From Chrysomallon squamiferum (Eukaryota; Mollusca; Gastropoda; Neomphalida; Peltospiridae): a stretch of DNA of 10,318 nt. Below the pieces are notes generated by a model that was not told the origin of the DNA, made no database searches, and saw nothing but the letters and a program-made list of their open reading frames with translations. The stretch spans positions 16,860,772-16,871,089 of the forward strand of contig CM022666.1 in the NCBI GenBank assembly GCA_012295275.1, written 5' to 3'. Position numbers and translations under genes: made by a program. This document shows, piece after piece, positions 5,231-10,318 of this stretch. The number at the start of each line of letters is the position of its first letter. Position 1 is the first letter of the stretch.

Positions 5231-5253
5231 TTTTTTTTTTTTTTTTTTTCATC
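5085..5253 (+). repeat. TTTA / TTTC tetranucleotide block (B1)
   Basis: The structure is that of 1829-1984, with a shorter TTTC run and a longer terminal TTTA run and T-run. Confidence 0.9.
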
Positions 5254-5305
5254 TGCAGTCTTTAAGGTGATATTGACATCGGTAGTGAGTTGCGAGACCC
5301 ACTTT
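5254..5305 (+). repeat. 52-bp box, R copy (B1)
   Basis: This is the inverted partner of 2507-2558, now about 2.7 kb away because the satellite has expanded. It has TATTGACATC and GAGTTGCGAG where the A units have TATTCACATC and GAGTTCCGAG. Confidence 0.84.
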
Positions 5306-5517
5306 TGAAAATATTGTTATACTTTATTACTAGGAAAGGCTGGTAATAGTAAACCTGGAATGTATAAATTACACTGGGTCCATTGTTGTGCATCAGCTAC
5401 AGTTTTATTAAGTTCCCCTTTTATAAGTAAAAATCTTTTTCTTTGAGCTGAATTCTCACATTGCTTATTTACAGAATTTTCATCATTTATCCAAAATAGT
5501 GACTAATGAACTTAAAA

Positions 5518-5518
<1 letters not shown>
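5306..5518 (+). repeat. Junction block between B1 and A2
   Basis: This is a full-length copy of the junction block. It keeps the AAAGGCTGGTAA segment lost in the 2037 copy and has AATAGTAAACC where the next copy has AATAATAAACC. No gene or RNA feature is visible. Confidence 0.85.

Positions 5519-5575
<57 letters not shown>
5519..5575 (+). repeat. (AAT)19 microsatellite
   Basis: This is an uninterrupted run of 19 triplets, three fewer than in A1 and without the AAC interruptions seen in the B units. Confidence 0.97.
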
Positions 5576-5577
<2 letters not shown>

Positions 5578-5581
5578 TTAA

Positions 5582-5656
5582 AACAACAACAACAACAACA
5601 GTAATAATAATAGGCAGTGGACGGATGAAGCCCGACGTCTTTTTTCCTTTTCTCTC
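5582..5656 (+). repeat. Module M, first copy (A2)
   Basis: This copy is identical in structure to the A1 first copy and is followed by GTCCGCCGAGTGGAG and the (CCCGA)n segment. Confidence 0.84.
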
Positions 5657-5680
5657 GTCCGCCGAGTGGAGTGCAGTCGA

Positions 5681-5713
5681 CCCGACCCGACCTGACCCGA
5701 CCCGACCCTACCC
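5681..5713 (-). other. G-quadruplex motif on the minus strand (A2)
   Basis: The run spacing and sequence are the same as at 306-338. Confidence 0.7.
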
Positions 5714-5754
5714 GAGTGTAGCCGAACGGAGCTGAGCTGAGATCGAACGTTAGA

Positions 5755-5806
5755 AAACTGGGTCTCGGTACTCGCTACCGATGTCAATTTCGCCTTAAAG
5801 ACTGCA
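5755..5806 (-). repeat. 52-bp box, L copy (A2)
   Basis: This copy is identical to the A1 L copy and pairs with the inverted copy at 7360-7411. Confidence 0.84.
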
Positions 5807-5901
5807 CAAAAATTAAGAATGAAAAAAATCAATAAATAAAGCCAAAAAATTATTGACAGTGACACTTTACAGTCCATCACCACGAAAGACGAAATGCTCT
5901 T

Positions 5902-5992
5902 CACAACAACAACAACAACAACAACAACAAAAACAACAGCAGCAGCAACAGTAGCACCACCACCACCAACAACAACGACAACAACAGCAATA
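5902..5992 (+). repeat. CAA/CAG/CAC trinucleotide block (A2)
   Basis: This tract has the same length and composition as the A1 tract. Confidence 0.9.
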
Positions 5993-6063
5993 ATGCTAAT
6001 TTCGTGCAAAATGACTCGTGAACACAGGATAAGTGCGAAACCTTTGTATTATTATCATGACCG

Positions 6064-6099
<36 letters not shown>

Positions 6100-6172
6100 G
6101 TAGTTATTATTATTATTACTATTATTGTTATTATTATTATTATTATTATTATTCTTTTTATTATTATTATTA
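6064..6172 (+). repeat. (CTA)n to (TTA)n compound microsatellite (A2)
   Basis: The CTA run is uninterrupted, as in A1, with the palindrome at 6093-6104. The TTA run contains ATTCTTTTTATT, also seen in B2. Confidence 0.92.
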
Positions 6173-6499
6173 TGATAGTACAGTACCGTAGATGCACAGT
6201 CACACACACACACGCATGGCGCTTTCTTTCTTTCTTTCTTTCTTTCTTTGAGTAGAAGAAGAACAACAACAACAAGATCGAATACTGCCAGCGCTTTATT
6301 TTTCTTTTTTCATTTCTTTATTTTTCTTTTATTTTATTAATTTTGTTGTTTGGATTTTTGATATTTTTTTTCAATTCTTTTATTTTTTTTCTTCTTCTTG
6401 TTTGTGTGAGTGCACTCTTCAAGGTGAAATTGTCAGCGAGCCAATACTGCCGGCGTTTATTTTTATTTCTTTATTTCTTTATTTTATTTTTTTAATTAT
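6173..6499 (+). repeat. CA / TTTC / GAA block (A2)
   Basis: The organisation is that of 798-1116, with the degenerate box at 6411. The T-run near 6365-6380 is broken by TCAATTC, as in the B units, whereas A1 has a plain T-run there. Confidence 0.76.
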
Positions 6500-6508
6500 T
6501 AATTATTA

Positions 6509-6588
<80 letters not shown>
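6500..6588 (+). repeat. (ATT)n microsatellite (A2)
   Basis: About 90 bp of ATT with one CATT near the start, similar to A1. Confidence 0.95.
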
Positions 6589-6789
6589 TTTATTTTTTTT
6601 TTTTATTTTAAATTTTACATATTTTATTCTATTTTATCTATTTTTTTTTTTTTTATTATTATTATTACTATTATTATTATTATTATTATTTTTTGTCATT
6701 TTTTTATTTTAAATTTTACATCTTTTGTTTAATTTTGCTTTTATTTATTATTCTTTTCATTTATTAAAATTTTTATTATTATTATTATC
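6589..6789 (+). repeat. AT-rich tandem duplication before the satellite (A2)
   Basis: The duplication is the same as in A1, with one TTTTGCTTTT change near 6735. Confidence 0.8.
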
Positions 6790-7140
6790 AAAATGCTATG
6801 GGAACCTTTTTCAAAGTGCAATAACTTTGTCCGAGCACGTGGGAAAAATCGGGCGCACATACCCAAAAGTGGGGCAAGGGTTGCCCGACACGGGTCAAAA
6901 GTGCCGCACGCCCCACCCAAGGGGAACAACTCGTTTCCGACACGTGCACAAAAAACGCACATATGAATTTGAAAATTTGCTCGTTATTTTTTTTCAAACG
7001 CATTTTCAAAACGTGCAGCACCTTTGGTAAATGTTGGAAACGTTTTTCCCACACTCGCCCCGACGGCGCGCACGTTTTGCACACGTCGAAATATTTTTTC
7101 CGACCAAACGGAACAGTGCCACATGGATTTTCAATTTTTT
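6790..7140 (+). repeat. CpG-rich satellite monomer, single copy (A2)
   Basis: This is the same truncated monomer as in A1, with single-base indels (GGGGCAAGGG where A1 has GGGGCAAAGGG, and CTCGTTATTTT where A1 has CTCGATTTT). Confidence 0.93.
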
Positions 7141-7207
7141 CAACAACAACAACAATAATAATTGACAGTGGACGGATGAAACCCGGCGGCTTTTTTCCTT
7201 TTCTCTC
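7141..7207 (+). repeat. Module M, second copy (A2)
   Basis: This copy lies directly downstream of the A2 satellite monomer, with the same sequence and boundaries as 1762-1828, and is uninterrupted. Confidence 0.84.
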
Positions 7208-7359
7208 CTCATATTTTTATTTATTTATTTATTTATTTATTTTTTTAAATTATTATTTTTTTCTTAATATTTCATTCTTTCTTTCTTTCTTTCTTTCTTT
7301 ATTTATTTTGTTTATTTATTTATTGATTTATTTATTTATTTATTTTTTTTTTTTTCATC
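7208..7359 (+). repeat. TTTA / TTTC tetranucleotide block (A2)
   Basis: The structure is that of 1829-1984, with a TTTC run shorter by about two units and the same TTGATTTA interruption. Confidence 0.92.
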
Positions 7360-7411
7360 TGCAGTCTTTAAGGTGATATTCACATCGGTAGTGAGTTCCG
7401 AGACCCACTTT
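7360..7411 (+). repeat. 52-bp box, R copy (A2)
   Basis: This copy is identical to the A1 R copy at 1985-2036. Confidence 0.84.
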
Positions 7412-7624
7412 TGAAAATATTGTTATACTTTATTACTAGGAAAGGCTGGTAATAATAAACCTGGAATGTATAAATTACACTGGGTCCATTGTTGTGCATC
7501 AGCTACATTTTTATTAAGTTCCCCTTTTATAAGTAAAAATCTTTTTCTTTGAGCTGAATTCTCACATTGCTTATTTACAGAATTTTCATCATTTATCCAA
7601 AATAGTGACTAATGAACTTAAAAG
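7412..7624 (+). repeat. Junction block between A2 and B2
   Basis: This is a full-length copy of the junction block, nearly identical to the one at 5306. It leads into B2 with the B-type GCTACATTTT variant. No gene is visible. Confidence 0.85.
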
Positions 7625-7657
7625 AATAATAATAATAATAATAATAATAACAATAAC

Positions 7658-7689
<32 letters not shown>

Positions 7690-7712
7690 TTAAAACAACA
7701 ACAACAACAACA

Positions 7713-7744
<32 letters not shown>

Positions 7745-7767
7745 TAAAACAACAGTAATAATAATAG
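7625..7767 (+). repeat. (AAT)n microsatellite with duplicated AAT/CAA tail
   Basis: The first run (7625-7687) carries the B-type AAC interruptions. It is followed by TTAAAACAACAAC and then a second AAT run (about 7713-7744) and a second TTAAAACAACAG. The other three units have this TTAAAAC-CAA-TAA sequence only once, so the second half is a local duplication private to B2. Confidence 0.92.
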
Positions 7768-7810
7768 GCAGTGGACGGATGAAGCCCGACGTCTTTTTTC
7801 CTTTTCTCTC
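7694..7810 (+). repeat. Module M, first copy (B2), expanded
   Basis: The (CAA)n(TAA)n head is lengthened by the local duplication described at 7625-7767. From AGTGGACGGATGAA onward it matches the other first copies. Confidence 0.82.
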
Positions 7811-7834
7811 GTCCGCCGAGTGGAGTGCAGTCGA

Positions 7835-7867
7835 CCCGACCCGACCTGACCCGACCCGACCCTACCC
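7835..7867 (-). other. G-quadruplex motif on the minus strand (B2)
   Basis: The run spacing and sequence are the same as at 306-338. Confidence 0.7.
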
Positions 7868-7899
7868 GAGTGTAGCCGAACGGAGCTGAGCTGAGATCG

Positions 7900-7922
7900 G
7901 TTCCGATGGCAACGGTGAGACG
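7900..7922 (+). other. 23-bp segment specific to B units (B2)
   Basis: This is identical to 2475-2497 and in the same position. It is useful as a marker that distinguishes B from A units. Confidence 0.85.
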
Positions 7923-7931
7923 AACGTTAGA

Positions 7932-7983
7932 AAACTGGGTCTCGGTACTCGCTACTCATGTCAATTTCGCCTTAAAGACTGCA
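7932..7983 (-). repeat. 52-bp box, L copy (B2)
   Basis: This copy is identical to the B1 L copy. Its inverted partner would lie beyond the window end. Confidence 0.84.
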
Positions 7984-8078
7984 CAAAAATTAAGAATGAA
8001 AAAAATCAATAAATAAAGCCAAAAAATTATTGACAGTGACACTTTACAGTCCATCACCACGAAAGACGAAATGCTGTT

Positions 8079-8167
8079 CACAACAACAACAACAACAACA
8101 ACAAAAACAACAGCAGCAGCAACAGTAGCACCACCACCACCAACAACAACGACAACAACAGCAATAA
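8079..8167 (+). repeat. CAA/CAG/CAC trinucleotide block (B2)
   Basis: This tract has the same length and composition as the B1 tract. Confidence 0.9.
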
Positions 8168-8237
8168 TGCTAATTTCGTGCAAAATGACTCGTGAACACA
8201 GGATAAGTGCGAAACCTTTGTATTATTATCATGACCG

Positions 8238-8298
8238 CTACTACTACTACTACTACTATTACAACTACTACTAGTAGTTATTATTATTATTACTATTA

Positions 8299-8352
<54 letters not shown>

Positions 8353-8371
8353 TTTTTATTATTATTATTAT
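8238..8371 (+). repeat. (CTA)n to (TTA)n compound microsatellite (B2)
   Basis: This has the B-type TTACAA interruption, the palindrome at 8267-8278, and the ATTCTTTTTATT string it shares with A2. Confidence 0.92.
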
Positions 8372-8693
8372 GATAGTACAGTACCGTAGATGCACAGTCA
8401 CACACACACACGCATGGCGCTTTCTTTCTTTCTTTCTTTCTTTGAGTAGAAGAAGAACAACAACAACAAGATCGAATACTGCCAGCGCTTTATTTTTCTT
8501 TTTTCATTTCTTTATTTTTCTTTTATTTTATTAATTTTGTTGTTTGGATTTTTGATATTTTTTTTCAATTGTTTTTTTTTTTTCTTCTTCTTCTTGTTTG
8601 TGTGAGTGCACTCTTTAAGGTGAAATTGTCATCGAGCCAATACTGCCAGCGTTTATTTTTATTTCTTTATTTCTTTATTTTATTTTTTTAATT
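8372..8693 (+). repeat. CA / TTTC / GAA block (B2)
   Basis: The organisation is that of 798-1116, with the degenerate box at 8607 in the B form TCTTTAAGG. Confidence 0.76.
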
Positions 8694-9108
<415 letters not shown>

Positions 9109-9481
9109 AAAATGCTAGGGGTACCTTTTTCAAAGTGCAATAACTTTTTCCGAGCACGTGGGAAAAATCGGGCGCACATACCCAAAAGTGGGGCAAGGGT
9201 TTCCCGACACGGGTCAAAAGTGCCGCACGCCCCACCCAAGGGGAACAACTCGTTTCCGACACGTGCACAAAAAACGCACATGTTTTTGAAAATTTGCTCG
9301 ATTTTTTTTCAAACGCATTTTCGAAAGGTGCAGCACCTTTGGTAAATGTTGGAAACGTTTTTGCCACACTCGCCCCGACGGCGCGCACGTTTTGCACACG
9401 TCGAAATATTTTTCCCGACCAAACGGAACAGTGCCACACGGATTTTCAACTTTTGAAAATCGAATTTTTCAAGTTTCTTTG
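9109..9481 (+). repeat. Satellite monomer B2-m1 (373 bp)
   Basis: This is a full-length monomer of the standard form, with both CACGTG hexamers and the AAAGGTGCAGCACCTTT palindrome. It has CTTTTTCCGAG where B1-m1 has CTTTGTCCGAG. Confidence 0.93.
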
Positions 9482-9855
9482 AAAATGCTACGGGTACCTT
9501 TTTCAAAGTGCAATAACTTTTTCCGAGCACGTGGGAAAAAATGGTCGCACATACCCAAAAGTCGGGCAAGGGTTTCCCGACACGGGTCAAAAGTGCCGCA
9601 CGCCCCACCCAAGGGGAACAACTCGTTTCCGACACGTGCACAAAAAACGCACATGTTTTTGAAAATTTGCTCGATTTTTTTTCAAACGCATTTTCGAAAG
9701 GTGCAGCACCTTTGGTAAATGTTGGAAACGTTTTTGCCACACTCGCCCCGACGGCGCGCACGTTTTGGACACGTCGAAATATTTTTCCCGACCAAACGGA
9801 ACAGTGCCACACGGATTTTCAACTTTTGAAAATCGAATTTTTTCAAGTTTCCTTG
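9482..9855 (+). repeat. Satellite monomer B2-m2 (374 bp)
   Basis: This is a full-length monomer with private AAAATGCTACGGG and AAAAAATGGTCGCAC variants. It carries AAAAGTCGGGC, otherwise seen in B1-m1. There is no compound insertion like that in B1-m2. Confidence 0.93.
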
Positions 9856-10225
9856 AAAATGCTAGGGGTACCTTTTCAAAGTGCAATAACTTTTTCCGAG
9901 CACGTGGGAAAAATCGGACGCACATACCCAAAAGTGGGGCAAGGGTTGCCCGACACGGGTCAAAAGTGCCGCACGCCCCACCGAAGGGGAACAACTCGTT
10001 TCCGACACGTGCACAAAAAACGCACATGTTTTTGAAAATTTGCTCGATTTTTTTCAAACGCATTTTCAAAAGGTGCAGCACCTTTGGTAAATGTTGGAAA
10101 CGTTTTTGCCACACTCGCCCCGACGGCGCGCACGTTTGGACACGTCGAAATATTTTTCCCGACCAAACGGAACAGTGCCACACGGATTTTCAACTTTTGA
10201 AAATCGAAATTTTTCAATTTCGTTG
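9856..10225 (+). repeat. Satellite monomer B2-m3 (370 bp)
   Basis: This has the m3 markers CGGACGCAC, GGGTTGCCCG and TTTTCAAAAGGTGC. Unlike B1-m3 it keeps the full 3' tail and is followed by another monomer start, so the B2 array is longer than the B1 array at this point. Confidence 0.93.
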
Positions 10226-10318
10226 AAAATGCTAGGGGTACCTTTTTCAAAGTGCAATAACTTTTCCGGAGCCTGTGGTGAGGAAACCCAGCGCCCATAT
10301 TCTGCAAGTAAGTGCGGC
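10226..10318 (+). repeat. Partial satellite monomer B2-m4 with diverged end
   Basis: The first 40 or so bases match the monomer (AAAATGCTAGGGGTACC, CAAAGTGCAATAACTTT). From about 10265 the sequence still aligns but with many differences: GAGCCTGTGG against GAGCACGTGG, GCGCCCATA against GCGCACATA, and TAAGTGCGGC against AAAGTGGGGC. It is either an old, unhomogenised edge monomer or poor-quality consensus. Confidence 0.75.

Larger units (their letters stand above)
5385..7490 (+). repeat. Higher-order repeat unit A2 (about 2.1 kb)
   Basis: This is the second A-type unit, starting 5384 bp after A1. Blocks are in the same order with a single satellite monomer. Differences from A1 are mostly microsatellite length changes and single-base indels. 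The stretch from the end of the (CCCGA)n region through the L-box to the start of the CAA block is identical to A1 by eye, which implies recent duplication or strong homogenisation. It is non-coding. Confidence 0.93.

Noticed and set aside
9587-10183. 198-codon minus-strand frame and overlapping plus-strand frames in the B2 satellite
   Set aside because: The frames are open on both strands at once, they change frame at monomer borders and single-base indels, and no known domain, signal peptide or codon-position bias is visible.

Overview
This window is almost entirely repetitive, AT-rich eukaryotic non-coding DNA. I see no credible protein-coding gene, tRNA, rRNA or recognisable transposase or reverse transcriptase. 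The long AAT/ATT, CAA, CTA, TTTA, TTTC and CA microsatellites, and the CpG-rich satellite nested among them, point to a nuclear genome of an animal or protist. The sequence alone does not let me name the organism.

Layout: the window is a higher-order tandem repeat made of two alternating long units. I call them A (about 2.1 kb) and B (about 3.28 kb) and count each from the shared string GTTGTGCATCAGC. The order is A1 (1-2104), B1 (2105-5384), A2 (5385-7490) and B2 (7491 to the window end, incomplete). A1 to A2 is 5384 bp and B1 to B2 is 5386 bp, so the true period is about 5.385 kb. Several small variants are shared by A1 and A2 but not by B1 and B2, and vice versa, which supports amplification of an A+B dimer.

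Every unit has the same block order: (1) a low-copy junction block of about 200 bp; (2) an (AAT)n array; (3) module M, which is (CAA)n(TAA)n followed by AGTGGACGGATGAA and a pyrimidine run; (4) a GC-rich (CCCGA)n stretch whose minus strand is a strong G-quadruplex motif; (5) a 52-bp box (L-box); (6) a CAA/CAG/CAC trinucleotide block; (7) (CTA)n turning into (TTA)n; (8) a CA/TTTC/GAA block with an internally duplicated segment and a second, degenerate copy of the box; (9) a long (ATT)n array; (10) an AT-rich tandem duplication; (11) a CpG-rich satellite with a monomer of about 374 bp; (12) a second copy of module M; (13) TTTA/TTTC repeats; (14) an inverted copy of the 52-bp box (R-box), leading back to the junction block.

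The main difference between A and B is in satellite and ATT length. A holds one satellite monomer and an ATT array of roughly 90-100 bp. B holds at least three monomers and an ATT array of roughly 200-210 bp. B1 also carries a compound 475-bp monomer and a truncated monomer inserted in its second module M. The last 50 or so bases of the window are a strongly diverged version of the monomer. Because no gene is present, no pathway can be described. What can be described is repeat structure and its history: unequal exchange, internal deletion, nested insertion and dimer amplification.
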